A stretch of DNA of 25,199 nucleotides from a virus. Shown here one piece after another: positions 7,292 to 15,657 of this stretch; positions within the stretch are counted from its first letter, which is position 1, and each line of letters begins with the position of its first letter. The notes below the pieces were generated by a model. It saw only the letters and a program-made list of their open reading frames with translations. It was not told where the DNA came from and did not search any database. Position numbers and translations under genes: made by a program. Location of the stretch: positions 1 to 25,199 of the IMG/VR virus record IMGVR_UViG_3300044858_004969. One strand, given 5' to 3'.

Positions 7292-7651
7292 TCAAACGCC
7301 AATATCGCCCTTATCGGGCACACCAAGTTTTGCGGCTTCTATCCGAAGCGCAAAGTTTTCATTTTCGAGCCTGAGCCGTTCGTTCTGTTGCTCAAGCTCT
7401 AATTTCATCCGGTAATATTCACGACGGTTTCTCATCGTGAAATAGCCGATTGTGGCCGTAACGGCTGGAATAAACAGGTCCATAATATGATGCACAAAGC
7501 CCTCAAATCCGCTTGCGTACCGGGCTTCCGTTGCTGTGATCAGCGCAGAGGCCAGTTCAAGCGTTCCCACGAGAATCCATCCCGGACCGAGCAAGCGGTC
7601 CCCAATGGAATCTATGAGGTTCTGAGTTGAATCGTGATCTATATCCAGCAT
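7292..7651 (-). CDS. Membrane protein with C-terminal coiled coil
   Basis: The 119-residue product has hydrophobic stretches at about residues 22-42 (GPGWILVGTLELASALITAT) and 53-72 (HHIMDLFIPAVTATIGYFTM). A basic segment (RNRREYYR) and a coiled coil (LELEQQNERLRLENENFALR) follow. This is a membrane anchor with a cytoplasmic or periplasmic helix. It is cotranscribed with two further small membrane proteins, and a holin or inner-membrane spanin-like role is possible. I did not recognise a specific family. Confidence 0.6.
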   Translation of the reverse strand: MLDIDHDSTQNLIDSIGDRLLGPGWILVGTLELASALITATEARYASGFEGFVHHIMDLFIPAVTATIGYFTMRNRREYYRMKLELEQQNERLRLENENFALRIEAAKLGVPDKGDIGV

Positions 7652-7652
7652 T

Positions 7653-7904
7653 TTAGTCCCCTTGACGAATCATTCGTTTACCGAGCATACGTCCTGTGAT
7701 GAGTGCAACCGCCAGCGCAAAAACCGGCGAAAGTCTGCTGCTCCAAGGCTCTGCAAGCCAAAGCGAGTGATTTTGCAGAATGGGCAGAATGACCAATTCC
7801 AAAGCCGCCTGAGCGATGTTGCTGGTAATGACAATCGTGCGAAGCTCTCGCCAGTTGATATACCCCCAAATTGAGGGCAACTGCTTTATTTCAGGATCGG
7901 GCAT
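7653..7904 (-). CDS. Small membrane protein
   Basis: The 83-residue product has two likely membrane helices, at about residues 24-44 and 58-74, separated by a short loop (SLWLAEPWSSRLS) and ending in a basic tail (RMLGKRMIRQGD). The size and two-helix layout are like class II holins, but many small phage membrane proteins look the same. It overlaps the preceding gene by one base and ends one base before the next. Confidence 0.6.
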   Translation of the reverse strand: MPDPEIKQLPSIWGYINWRELRTIVITSNIAQAALELVILPILQNHSLWLAEPWSSRLSPVFALAVALITGRMLGKRMIRQGD

Positions 7905-8110
7905 TACTTTTCCCCTTTAGGCACCGTGAAACAATGACCACACACCGCACCCACACCGAACGAAAGGGCCAGCGTTTTCTGATTCACTGCCCAAATCGCT
8001 TCTGACCACGTTTGCCCGTCTGTCTGCCACTTGTAGAGGTCAACAATCAGCAGCACAAAGGCGACAATCATCAGGAACGTAAAATTGCGGGCGGCATTGG
8101 TAAATGTCAT
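7904..8110 (-). CDS. Small membrane protein, holin-like size
   Basis: The 68-residue product has a strong membrane helix at residues 9-25 (NFTFLMIVAFVLLIVDLY) and a second hydrophobic segment near 46-60 (TLALSFGVGAVCGHCF). It is the first of the run of small membrane proteins after the fibre region, with ATGA overlap to the gene before it. A holin role is possible by size and position, but no endolysin gene is seen beside it. Confidence 0.6.
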   Translation of the reverse strand: MTFTNAARNFTFLMIVAFVLLIVDLYKWQTDGQTWSEAIWAVNQKTLALSFGVGAVCGHCFTVPKGEK

Positions 8111-8706
8111 GGTAATGGCCCGTTGGCTGTACCGTTTCCGTTCGGTGGTGCCGGTGGTGGTGGCGGATAGCCCCAGCCTAATCGCGGCATGGCATCTTCA
8201 AATTGTTGAAGTGTCGGCACGGGTCGAACGCCTGAAACAACGTCATTTTCAATCTGGTACGAAGTTTTGTAACAGGCTGATCGAAACTCTCTGGCCTGCT
8301 TTGATTCAGCGGCCCACGCTGCATCTGAATCGTCTGTCCAGTCGCCAGCAGTATCGATATTGTCGTAATCTCTCGGGGCAACTGATTTATCCAGATAATC
8401 TCTGAGATACTTGGCAAATACAGGCCGGATTGATCGCAGGTAGCTAAGCTGCTCCTGCTGCGTCAGGCTCACCACCTGCCAGCTTTGATTGACTTTTCCC
8501 TGCTGGGCGTCAAACGTGAGCGTTTCAACTGCTCTCTGCGTTGATGGGTCAAATGTCGGTGGCGTTGCTGGGTTGAACGGATACCAGCCATATCGGGCCA
8601 AATCAGCCGGTGGCAGGGTGTAGAAATTGCTGATATTCCGGTAATCCCGTGGCAATGCCGTTGGTCTTTCGGGGATACCGCTTATGACTTGGCAATACAG
8701 TGGCAT
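8107..8706 (-). CDS. Tail-fibre-associated hypothetical protein
   Basis: The 199-residue protein follows the fibre and lectin genes. It has a Pro-rich N-terminus (ERPTALPRDYRNISNF), a helical middle (QQEQLSYLRSIRPVFAKYLR) and a helical segment with ESKQAREFRSACYKTSYQIE, then ends in a low-complexity Pro/Asn/Gly tail (YPPPPPAPPNGNG). Fibre assembly chaperones and small fibre-tip proteins often occupy this spot, and the N-terminal part has that style, but I could not place it in a family. The ATG follows the preceding stop by two bases. Confidence 0.55.
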   Translation of the reverse strand: MPLYCQVISGIPERPTALPRDYRNISNFYTLPPADLARYGWYPFNPATPPTFDPSTQRAVETLTFDAQQGKVNQSWQVVSLTQQEQLSYLRSIRPVFAKYLRDYLDKSVAPRDYDNIDTAGDWTDDSDAAWAAESKQAREFRSACYKTSYQIENDVVSGVRPVPTLQQFEDAMPRLGWGYPPPPPAPPNGNGTANGPLP

Positions 8707-8708
8707 TT

Positions 8709-10103
8709 TTAGTATCCGTAGAATGGGGCTGTTGGCGGCGTAAAGTTGGCCAAGTAGCGGGCTGCGCCTTTGGTGATGCGAATATCGTCAATCTTTGCTA
8801 ACAAGTTACGGTCGCCGCCATTGTTTGCTAAATTGTCGCCAATCATTAGATTTCTTGTAGATGATCCGCAATTTCCAGGGTGCGTGCCGCTTGCCACCTG
8901 TGAACCATCTATGTACATGGCAAAAGCACTGCCGTTACGGACAATAGCTATATGATGCCAATTTCCGTCCCGATAATCGCCGGTTGACGGGATCAAAATT
9001 GGAGATCCTGACGAAAATTCGTTGATCCAAAAAGATGGCCTGAATTGACTAGCTGACGCCAAACCGTAAAAGGAAAACGCACCAGCCGACCATACATTAC
9101 TTTCGTTTGACATAAGTGTTTTACCAAAAGGGTTTCCTGTAGCCCCTACGGGTATATTAAACCAGCCTTCGATAGTAAAATTGTCTGTACCAAAATTAAA
9201 TAAACTTGTTGCAGAGATGGTTAATGAGGAATTAGACAGTCCCGGAAAGTCTCCAAATTGTCCAAACCCGCTTTTTGCCCCGGTGCTGCTTATTGTTACG
9301 CTACTTGACGTTACTGCCACCGAGTTCGGCCCGCTATCAACAAATGTTGTGCTGCCGTTTGTGCCGTCCATGTGCAGAAGCAACGAGACTTTATCGAAAT
9401 ACGGGTCTAGGTAGATACCATCCGCCCAGCTTAACACCTGTGCCTTTGTGGCGTTGTCGTGATATTGGTTGTAAACCAGAAACTCGGCCAGATCGACCTT
9501 TGCATAGCCGTTATAAACCCTGCCAATCTGCCCAATGACAGGATTTGCATTAACCGGCCCGCTTGTTGAGTTTGTAACACCGTTGACTTCAATCGTGACC
9601 GTTGTGCCGGTTCGCCTTGCGACAATCTCGCAGAATAGGCCGTTTGTGATAGCATTATTGTTGCCCTGAGCAATGTCGCCCAAGGGAGTGTACCAATACG
9701 TTCCTTGAAGATAAGTATTGAGCGAATTGAGGCTGGCGTCTGCCTCGCCAAAAAAGCCGCCGCCACTACCATCTGCCTCCCGCATGTAGCCGATCCAGTA
9801 GATTGTAAAATCCCCGGTCAATGTCATACTTGCGAAATTGATAATGTCATCGACACCATCAAAAGAGACGGTCTGAAAGCCGCTGCCCTGATTTGTTTTC
9901 AGGATTGGCTGTTTCGTGCCGGTGGCCTGCGTGGCGTGATTTGAGCCGCCTGATTTGTCGTTAAACTGCGTGACGTTAGAGCCTGAAGTCACAATATCTG
10001 TAGCGGAATACCACCTTTGCAGGCCGGTAAGCTGCGATGGGGTAAAAGCACCACCACCGCCGCCGCCTGTTGCCGTTTTGCGTTGTAAGAGCTTGGCAAT
10101 CAT
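8709..10103 (-). CDS. Two-domain LamG/lectin-like virion protein
   Basis: I choose ATG 10103, which overlaps the fibre stop as ATGA, instead of the TTG at 10133. The 464-residue product begins with a basic helix and a Gly-rich hinge (TATGGGGGGAF). Two concanavalin/LamG-like beta-sandwich domains follow, at about residues 20-225 and 240-464. The first shows GLQRWYSATDI, FNDKSGGSNHATQ and VSFDGVDDIINF; the second shows VSLLLHMDGTNGS, NFTIEGWFNIP and GNWHHIAIVRNGSAFAMYID. Such domains bind carbohydrate or protein ligands, so a receptor-binding or decorating role on the tail is likely. The short front helix could mount it on the fibre. No enzymatic residues are visible. Confidence 0.8.
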   Translation of the reverse strand: MIAKLLQRKTATGGGGGGAFTPSQLTGLQRWYSATDIVTSGSNVTQFNDKSGGSNHATQATGTKQPILKTNQGSGFQTVSFDGVDDIINFASMTLTGDFTIYWIGYMREADGSGGGFFGEADASLNSLNTYLQGTYWYTPLGDIAQGNNNAITNGLFCEIVARRTGTTVTIEVNGVTNSTSGPVNANPVIGQIGRVYNGYAKVDLAEFLVYNQYHDNATKAQVLSWADGIYLDPYFDKVSLLLHMDGTNGSTTFVDSGPNSVAVTSSSVTISSTGAKSGFGQFGDFPGLSNSSLTISATSLFNFGTDNFTIEGWFNIPVGATGNPFGKTLMSNESNVWSAGAFSFYGLASASQFRPSFWINEFSSGSPILIPSTGDYRDGNWHHIAIVRNGSAFAMYIDGSQVASGTHPGNCGSSTRNLMIGDNLANNGGDRNLLAKIDDIRITKGAARYLANFTPPTAPFYGY

Positions 10104-11269
10104 TGATTTTGCCCTGATACAAACGCTTTCCAAGACGTTCCGCCATCGACCGAATAAAAGACAAACGTGTCACTCTTGCCGTTGGTCGAAGTGAGCGTAG
10201 GGGCTGTGCCTGAAGGCCATTTGATCGAAGCAGGCCACGTCACTGCCCGAGCCGTGCCATCGGCTGTAAATTCCAGCGTGAAAGCCGACGCCATCGAGTT
10301 TGATGGAACGTTTGAAATCGTCAGTGTGGTTATGGCTGCATTCAGGCTGACTTTGAAGAAATTACTGCCTGAAAGGTCGAGCGTGAGCGTGCCGCTACTG
10401 ATTGCTGGGCTGGTGTAAGATTCCCGCCAAGATTGCAGCCGTGGTTTGTCCAGAATGTTACTGTTGTAATTCTGCTGGCCCGTAAATGTGTTTGTCGAAA
10501 GTGTTGCATACGCTGAAAGGCTGGCAATCGTCGCATAGCTTGAAAGGCTGGCAATCGTGGCATAAGTAGCCGCTGCGTTACTGGTTGTCAATCCATCGGT
10601 AATGCCGTATCCGGCAACTGTCGTCGGCTTGCCCGTGATATTGGCAAAACTGAAGTTGGCCGATGGAAGATACGTCGTAGCTGCGTTGGCTGTTGTCAAA
10701 TACAGGCTTAAATTCGGCGTTCCTGTAATGTTGCTGTAGGTTAAGCAGGAAGCTGTAATATAGCCCGATGGGTTCGTCTGCAAATAATAGGTGCTGGCTG
10801 CTGTGGTGCTAAGCAGGTAAACACCCAGATTCGGCGTGCCGGTCAGGTCAGAGTAAGCTCCTGACGTTGCCACAGTCGCAAATGTCGGTTTACCCGTGAT
10901 GTTTGACCAAGTCAGGCAGGAAACCGTCGCATAGTTGCCGATGGGCTGATAGGTCGATGCTGCCGTTGAACTCAACAGATATACGTTCAGATTCGGCAGG
11001 CCAGAAAGATCGCTGTAGAGGCCGCTGGTAGCGACATTGGCGAACGTGGGCTTGCCTGTCAGGTTCGCCCAAGTGTTATTGGCAATCGTCTGATAAACCG
11101 CTAGATTCGGCGTGCCGGGAAGATTGCCGTAATTGATCGATACGTTGCCCGTCATGTTATTGACGGACGTGACCATTGCCGTTCGATCATCCTGAAGGAT
11201 CGTTACGGAAAGGGGCGGGATGACGATTTGAGCCGGTGAATTTGCCAGTACAACAATCGGGTCAGGCAT
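10100..11269 (-). CDS. Repeat-containing tail fibre protein
   Basis: ATG 11269 is preferred, because AAGGGGG precedes it and it overlaps the Ig-like gene stop by eight bases. The product is 389 residues. Residues 50-240 consist of imperfect repeats built from NITGKPTFA, VATSGLYSDLSGLPNLNVYL and LSSTAASTY, typical of triple-stranded fibre shafts. A Ser/Ala-rich stretch (ATIASLSSYATIASLSAYAT) leads to a C-terminal domain (about residues 275-389) rich in beta strands (SGTLTLDLSGSNFFKVSLNA, WPASIKWPSG) common at fibre tips. It probably recognises or positions the host receptor, together with the following lectin-domain protein. Repeat copies differ slightly, so length variation between strains would be expected. 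Confidence 0.8.
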   Translation of the reverse strand: MPDPIVVLANSPAQIVIPPLSVTILQDDRTAMVTSVNNMTGNVSINYGNLPGTPNLAVYQTIANNTWANLTGKPTFANVATSGLYSDLSGLPNLNVYLLSSTAASTYQPIGNYATVSCLTWSNITGKPTFATVATSGAYSDLTGTPNLGVYLLSTTAASTYYLQTNPSGYITASCLTYSNITGTPNLSLYLTTANAATTYLPSANFSFANITGKPTTVAGYGITDGLTTSNAAATYATIASLSSYATIASLSAYATLSTNTFTGQQNYNSNILDKPRLQSWRESYTSPAISSGTLTLDLSGSNFFKVSLNAAITTLTISNVPSNSMASAFTLEFTADGTARAVTWPASIKWPSGTAPTLTSTNGKSDTFVFYSVDGGTSWKAFVSGQNQ

Positions 11270-11630
11270 TGCAGCCCCCTTTGCACTTGGCAATGGCCGG
11301 GCCTGCCAGAATCGTTCGCTTGTAGTTGGCTGCGTCGGTCATGTCCAGTTCCCAGCCGTGGCAATCTTCAGGCACATTGGCCGTAAGTTCTCGCGAAAAG
11401 GCCGGGGCTATGGTGCCATTAGCTGCACTGATTACCGAAACATTGCCTGTAAACACCTGCCCGTTCACCAGCAGATTGGCTTCAAACTGGTATCCCGTAA
11501 TGTTTACCGGAACATTGGTTGTGATGTTGTTGGCCGTAACCGGCGTCGTGATCTGGAAGGCCAGCGTGACGTTATTGCCGGGATAAAACTCGATGGGATA
11601 TGTTGCGGCGGTTTGTTTCCACTTACTCAT
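11262..11630 (-). CDS. Ig-like baseplate/fibre-attachment protein (BppU-like N-terminus)
   Basis: The 122-residue protein is almost entirely beta-strand-like: FYPGNNVTLAFQITTPVT, VPVNITGYQFEANLLVNGQ, FTGNVSVISAANGTIAPAF and WELDMTDAANYKRTILAG. This resembles the small Ig-like domain at the N-terminus of baseplate upper proteins, which attaches fibres to the tail. It lies between portal and fibre genes, overlapping both (8 bases each side). A stand-alone adaptor between tail and fibre is the likeliest role. The C-terminus ends in a Cys-containing tail (AKCKGGCNA). Confidence 0.55.
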   Translation of the reverse strand: MSKWKQTAATYPIEFYPGNNVTLAFQITTPVTANNITTNVPVNITGYQFEANLLVNGQVFTGNVSVISAANGTIAPAFSRELTANVPEDCHGWELDMTDAANYKRTILAGPAIAKCKGGCNA

Positions 11631-13254
11631 CTGTACCGCCCTCTTCGGTCATTTCTTCCGGCTCTTCTTCTGTCGGCCCTTCCGTGCCCGCTTCCGACGG
11701 TATCGGCTCTTCCGGCATAGTCTCAGGCTGAATGGGCTGGCCTGAAAGCGGGTCAGTCTGAGGCGCAATTTGAGCCAGGTAAGCAGCGTGACGCGCTTTT
11801 TGCTCGAAATGTTCCAGCGCTTCTTCCTCAGTAGCGCCCTTCATTTCCATAAACACTTGAACCGGGCCTGAAATTTCGTTGACCATCTCAAATTGCAAAT
11901 GCTGGTCGAAATCCGGTCCTGGTCGATTCTTTGTCAGGGGCGGCCAATCAATTGAGAGCTCAAAATCATTGATGGCTTGCGTAATAGCCGGCACATTGCC
12001 CAGCCAGGCGTTTACCGTCATCAGCGTTACCAAGGCCAAATCGCGTTCGGTCTCTTCGAGTAGCTCTTGCCGCGCTTCGCATTCTTCAATAATTGGCAAT
12101 TGCTCGGAAATGATCGCAACCCCGCTGGTAGCCGCATTGCTCTTGTTTCGCCAGGCTTCAGCCGGAACCCCGTGCATTTCCCCCTCAAGGTCAAGAAATG
12201 TATCCAGCTCTTCCCGATCCGCTGCAAGGTAGCTCAGGTCCGCTACAGTGGCTTCAATCGATGGCCCCTCAATTCCATCACCGATGATGTCATGAAGGCC
12301 AGGTAGCTTAACCACGTCGCCGGCAACGTACCGATCCGGTATCTTGAACGTGTCGGCAATGTTTCGGCCAAAAAGGATCGGCCGCGTCCAGAGTGTGTCG
12401 TCGGCAATCTTGGTTAATCTGGCGTTCGCATGGTCATTAATGCGCATCAGTTCCGGGCCTGGTGCCCAGCCCCAAAATTCTTTAGTTGGTGCTTCCCACC
12501 ACAAAAAAGCAAACGGGACCAAGCCTAAAAAGTTATCTTCAACCGAAACCGGCTCAAAAGTCCGCGTGCCGCGAGTGTTGGTCGATCCGTCCCATTTCTT
12601 TGTGCGATATACCGCGAAAGTTTCAGGCGTCCAGAGTCGGCAACGTGTCTGATTGTCGTATCGGTCAATCGTTGCCACTGCCCAGGGCGTTAGCGGCTCA
12701 TCAGGGCTACACCAGACACAAAACTCATCAGGTGCCCACAAGCGAAAATTAACGGCCGGCCTGGCAAGGGCAAGCGTTGCCTGCGATTGTTCCTGGTTTA
12801 CCTGCCCGTCTGAACTCATGCCAGGCTGATTCAGCTCTACCTGAATTGCACTCACCCCGCCCAAGGCTGCAAATTTCAAGGCCGCTTTCAGTTTTGGATT
12901 GATCCGCCCTTTGTTGTAAAGCATCTCCAGATAGCCGGTTGCGTCTGGATTGTCTTTGATCTTGCGGACCGGGTTGCTCATGTAATGCCGACGAATCTTG
13001 GCATTAATGATCGACCGGACAAAAGGGATAGACCGCCTTACCAAATCTTCGTTATGCACGCCCAGGCGGTGCGGGTAATCTTCCTGATAGGGCTGGAAAT
13101 TGCCCTCGTAGAAGTCTCGAACCGTCCTCGCCCGGTCAAGGCGCGGTTGTTCGTTTTTCAGCCCTTCACGGATTTCCTTGTCAATTGCCGCAAAATTAGC
13201 CGGCGTCGCTGACGTGGTGAAAACCGAGAGATTTCCCAAAATCCCAAGATTCAT
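11623..13254 (-). CDS. Portal protein
   Basis: The 543-residue portal forms the ring through which DNA enters and leaves the head. The sequence follows the terminase gene with an ATGA overlap, and the first 110 residues (ALD-type helices with FYEGNFQPYQEDYPHR, LVRRSIPFVRSIINAKIRRH) are in the style of portal N-terminal wings. The central region has WAPDEFCVWCSPDEP and a helical stem area near 285-400. The C-terminus is highly acidic and Pro-rich (EEPIPSEAGTEGPTEEEPEE). Length and gene position agree with portals of about 500-700 residues in P22-type and related phages. The call relies on position and overall pattern more than on one motif. Confidence 0.8.
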   Translation of the reverse strand: MNLGILGNLSVFTTSATPANFAAIDKEIREGLKNEQPRLDRARTVRDFYEGNFQPYQEDYPHRLGVHNEDLVRRSIPFVRSIINAKIRRHYMSNPVRKIKDNPDATGYLEMLYNKGRINPKLKAALKFAALGGVSAIQVELNQPGMSSDGQVNQEQSQATLALARPAVNFRLWAPDEFCVWCSPDEPLTPWAVATIDRYDNQTRCRLWTPETFAVYRTKKWDGSTNTRGTRTFEPVSVEDNFLGLVPFAFLWWEAPTKEFWGWAPGPELMRINDHANARLTKIADDTLWTRPILFGRNIADTFKIPDRYVAGDVVKLPGLHDIIGDGIEGPSIEATVADLSYLAADREELDTFLDLEGEMHGVPAEAWRNKSNAATSGVAIISEQLPIIEECEARQELLEETERDLALVTLMTVNAWLGNVPAITQAINDFELSIDWPPLTKNRPGPDFDQHLQFEMVNEISGPVQVFMEMKGATEEEALEHFEQKARHAAYLAQIAPQTDPLSGQPIQPETMPEEPIPSEAGTEGPTEEEPEEMTEEGGTDE

Positions 13255-14561
13255 GAGTCCACCATCACAAACGACATGACGAGAGCATCGGCCAGGTCAG
13301 GGCTTCGCCCTATTCGGCTTCTGATCTTTTCTTTTTCGGTCAGTTTCAACTTGTCTTTCCCTGTGATTTCGTAGGTAAACGCCTGCAATTCCCCGCGCAT
13401 CTCGCTCGCCAGGTGCGCCGGGATCACAAACGGAATTGGTTGCGTGTTTTGGTCTAGCCGCTGCCTCAGTCGCCAGGCGGCCGCTGTTTTCAGGTTTTCG
13501 AACCGCTTTTCAAAGCCCTTTGCCGCTGCCCCGCCCTGGAATCCAGTAGCGCCATGCAGGCCGGCAAGCTCTAGGTATTTCTTAAATCCCTCGCCTAATC
13601 CTGAGTGGTCATATACCACCCTGGCCGGCCGAATTTTGAAGCGGTCAGACTGCGTTTTTGCCCGTGCCGCCGTCTCTTCCATGCTCCATTGGTTCGACCA
13701 TTCCATGTGCAAAACTTGCCGCTGGTCACGTACCAAAATCACGGACCTATCACCACCGCGGCCGGCTGCCAGGTCGATTGTTAAAGCCGGGTCTGATCGG
13801 TATTCACCGTCAACCTTGCTGAAAACGGCCCGGTCAATCCAGTCACGCGGGTAAAGCTGCCCCTCTGCGCTGTCTGGAAACTCTGCCAAAACGTGCGACT
13901 GCCACCATATCGAATCTTCGCCATAATCCCGCCGTCTGTCATCCAGCCAATCAAGCCCGACAAAGCCGTCTGGGCTCCGCCTCTGCCCTGCCTTGATCGC
14001 TGGTGACTCCGTTGAAGGTATTTTGATTAATACCGTTGCCGGGTCAGGCTCGATCAGTTGCCGTTGGCACATCTCATAAAACGGGCCGTCAGGTCGAATC
14101 GGGTTGCCCAGGTAGATTCTTTTTTCCGGGTCCCAAGAGTTAATTGCGGCCTGCTTATCGGCTGTAAGAGCGCTTGATTCATCGACCAGCGCGAGCAGCT
14201 TTTCACCGTGATAGCCCGATGCCGCTTCAATGTTGTCTGGGTTAATCCCCGTACAAAACCAGTCTTTCCCAAGCTCAAGCGTGGGCGGCTTTTGCAGATC
14301 GCGGGCCTGCCCGTTAAGTTCGGAAGCGTAGTAAGCCCCGAAAATATTGGCCCACAAGATACGGATGAGCTGGTCAAATGTCGGCCCCGTCGTGACTACT
14401 TTTGAGCCCTGGAACGAAAACAGATACCAAAGCGCGATACCCGCCCCTAAAAACGACTTGCCGACACCGTTACCCGCTGGAACCAGAATCGTTCTTATTT
14501 TCGGGTCCGCTGCTGCCCTGCAAATCTCTATCTGCTTCGTCCAATACGGCTTCCGATTCAA
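13251..14561 (-). CDS. Terminase large subunit (ATPase and nuclease)
   Basis: Counting from TTG 14561, Walker A is GNGVGKS at 30-36 and Walker B is LLALVDE with Asp127-Glu128. The nuclease domain has Asp263 in LTIDLAAGRGGD, Asp318 in VVYDHSGLGEG and Asp422/Asp425 in RSPDLADAL, so both the DNA-pumping motor and the cutting activity look intact. The reading frame remains open upstream to a stop at 14691-14693, through a plausible N-terminus (AYLRKQAAEFEASK, KDYSAYKTSPTRFNLEV), but this stretch has no ATG or GTG. Either TTG 14561 is used (GGAAG is close before it), or translation begins at a non-standard codon near 14690, or by +1 frameshift from the small terminase gene. Portal start overlaps the stop (ATGA). 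Confidence 0.92.
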   Translation of the reverse strand: MNRKPYWTKQIEICRAAADPKIRTILVPAGNGVGKSFLGAGIALWYLFSFQGSKVVTTGPTFDQLIRILWANIFGAYYASELNGQARDLQKPPTLELGKDWFCTGINPDNIEAASGYHGEKLLALVDESSALTADKQAAINSWDPEKRIYLGNPIRPDGPFYEMCQRQLIEPDPATVLIKIPSTESPAIKAGQRRSPDGFVGLDWLDDRRRDYGEDSIWWQSHVLAEFPDSAEGQLYPRDWIDRAVFSKVDGEYRSDPALTIDLAAGRGGDRSVILVRDQRQVLHMEWSNQWSMEETAARAKTQSDRFKIRPARVVYDHSGLGEGFKKYLELAGLHGATGFQGGAAAKGFEKRFENLKTAAAWRLRQRLDQNTQPIPFVIPAHLASEMRGELQAFTYEITGKDKLKLTEKEKIRSRIGRSPDLADALVMSFVMVDS

Positions 14562-15129
14562 TACTTCCAGATTGAACCGCGTTGGACTGGTCTTGTAAGC
14601 CGAGTAGTCTTTCCGGGTCCTGGCTTGTTTTGACGCTTCGAATTCGGCCGCTTGCTTTCTGAGGTAGGCTGCGTAGTTGGTGTTCAGAATCTAGCGTCCC
14701 CAGCCCGATTAACTCGAATGTTTGCCGCAAAATAGCAACGTGTTTTTGCAGCTCGCCGGCTTCAAGCCCTGCCAGGTTGCGGTTTTGAATTGCTTCAAGG
14801 TGCCTTATCGCTTCGCTTAAAGCAATTTCCCGGCCCTTGATCCGTTTCTTCGCTAAAACGGCTTGCTCTCGGTGCAGCCGTTGCCGGATTGCTTCGTCTT
14901 GTTTCTCTTGCCTGAAATGGTCGTAAGCTAGCGCCCGGGCTTTCCAGTTGTGGTTTTTGCTAATTATTCCAGCATTTGTATTACTTGCTGGGACTGGCGA
15001 TTTTTCAGAATAGGCGGCTACGGCCTTGCGTATGCTTCGAGTGCCTTTAAGTGCCAGATACGCTTCAAAGAGCTTGTAGGCATATTCCGATTCATCTTCT
15101 TGACGGTGCCAGGGTCGCTTTACTGGCAT
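14470..15129 (-). CDS. Terminase small subunit (DNA-recognition)
   Basis: The product is 219 residues as read. The N-terminus has a helix-turn-helix-like stretch (KLFEAYLALKGTRSIRKAVA and SKNHNWKARALAYDHFRQEK) of the style seen in small terminases, which bind the packaging site and load the large subunit. A long charged helix follows (KRIKGREIALSEAIRHLEAI, QKHVAILRQTFELIG). After about residue 147 the sequence turns into a Ser/Gly/Gln-rich tail, and from there it overlaps the large-terminase frame; that tail may be an out-of-frame artefact. It starts at ATG 15129, whose first base is shared with the last base of the preceding stop (TAATG). HTH and position make the call likely. Confidence 0.7.
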   Translation of the reverse strand: MPVKRPWHRQEDESEYAYKLFEAYLALKGTRSIRKAVAAYSEKSPVPASNTNAGIISKNHNWKARALAYDHFRQEKQDEAIRQRLHREQAVLAKKRIKGREIALSEAIRHLEAIQNRNLAGLEAGELQKHVAILRQTFELIGLGTLDSEHQLRSLPQKASGRIRSVKTSQDPERLLGLQDQSNAVQSGSIESEAVLDEADRDLQGSSGPENKNDSGSSG

Positions 15130-15647
15130 TACTTGCGGCCCTTAAGGCTCTCAATTGCGGCTCTGCCTGGGTCGGCTCCGCGTCGTCCGCTTCCTGGCCG
15201 CCTGACGCTTGCCCGCTGCAATCGCTGGGCATTGGCTCTTGCCTGGATTGCCAGGCTGGTAAACAGTCGCGATTTTGCCACGTTGGCGTTAAGCGTTTTC
15301 AGCGCCACTGTGATTAATCGCTCAAGTGGCATTGATGCCCTGGTGCAAGCAATGCACAGGGCAAATTGGCTCTTTTGCGTTGCCAGCTTGCGGCCATTAT
15401 CGCAGATTTTACAGGGCTGATAAGGTGCCGGCTCTTTCCAGCCCTCAGCGCTTTCCATCCCTACCAGCGAAAGGCCCTGGCCTCTCACGGCCTTGGCTAT
15501 GGTTTTATCGGCTATGTTTTCGGCTTGATCTTCGGTAATCGGTATTTCTGAACACAATGAATCTAGCTTATCTTGACAATAATAAGCCGAAAAATTTTTG
15601 TCAAGAGCGGTTTGTAACTCTAGCGGAGACAAGTAGATAGTTTTCAT
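15129..15647 (-). CDS. Zinc-ribbon hypothetical protein
   Basis: The 172-residue product has two CxxC pairs, PCKICDNGRKL and ALCIACTRA, about 20 residues apart (centre of the protein), forming a likely zinc knuckle. The segment before it is acidic and helical (LCSEIPITEDQAENIADKTI); the tail is basic (RASVRRPGSGRR), suggesting nucleic-acid contact. An AAGGAAC ribosome binding site precedes the ATG. It lies between the early genes and the terminases, a place where late transcription regulators or HNH-type proteins can lie, but neither is recognised here. The function is unknown. Confidence 0.65.
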   Translation of the reverse strand: MKTIYLSPLELQTALDKNFSAYYCQDKLDSLCSEIPITEDQAENIADKTIAKAVRGQGLSLVGMESAEGWKEPAPYQPCKICDNGRKLATQKSQFALCIACTRASMPLERLITVALKTLNANVAKSRLFTSLAIQARANAQRLQRASVRRPGSGRRGADPGRAAIESLKGRK

Positions 15648-15657
15648 TACTGTTCCT

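Noticed and set aside
13251-15129. Disrupted terminase (pseudogene)
   Set aside because: All ATPase and nuclease motifs are intact and the frame is open; only the start is uncertain.
15129-15647. HNH endonuclease often found beside terminase genes
   Set aside because: Paired CxxC motifs are present, but no His-Asn-His core could be seen.
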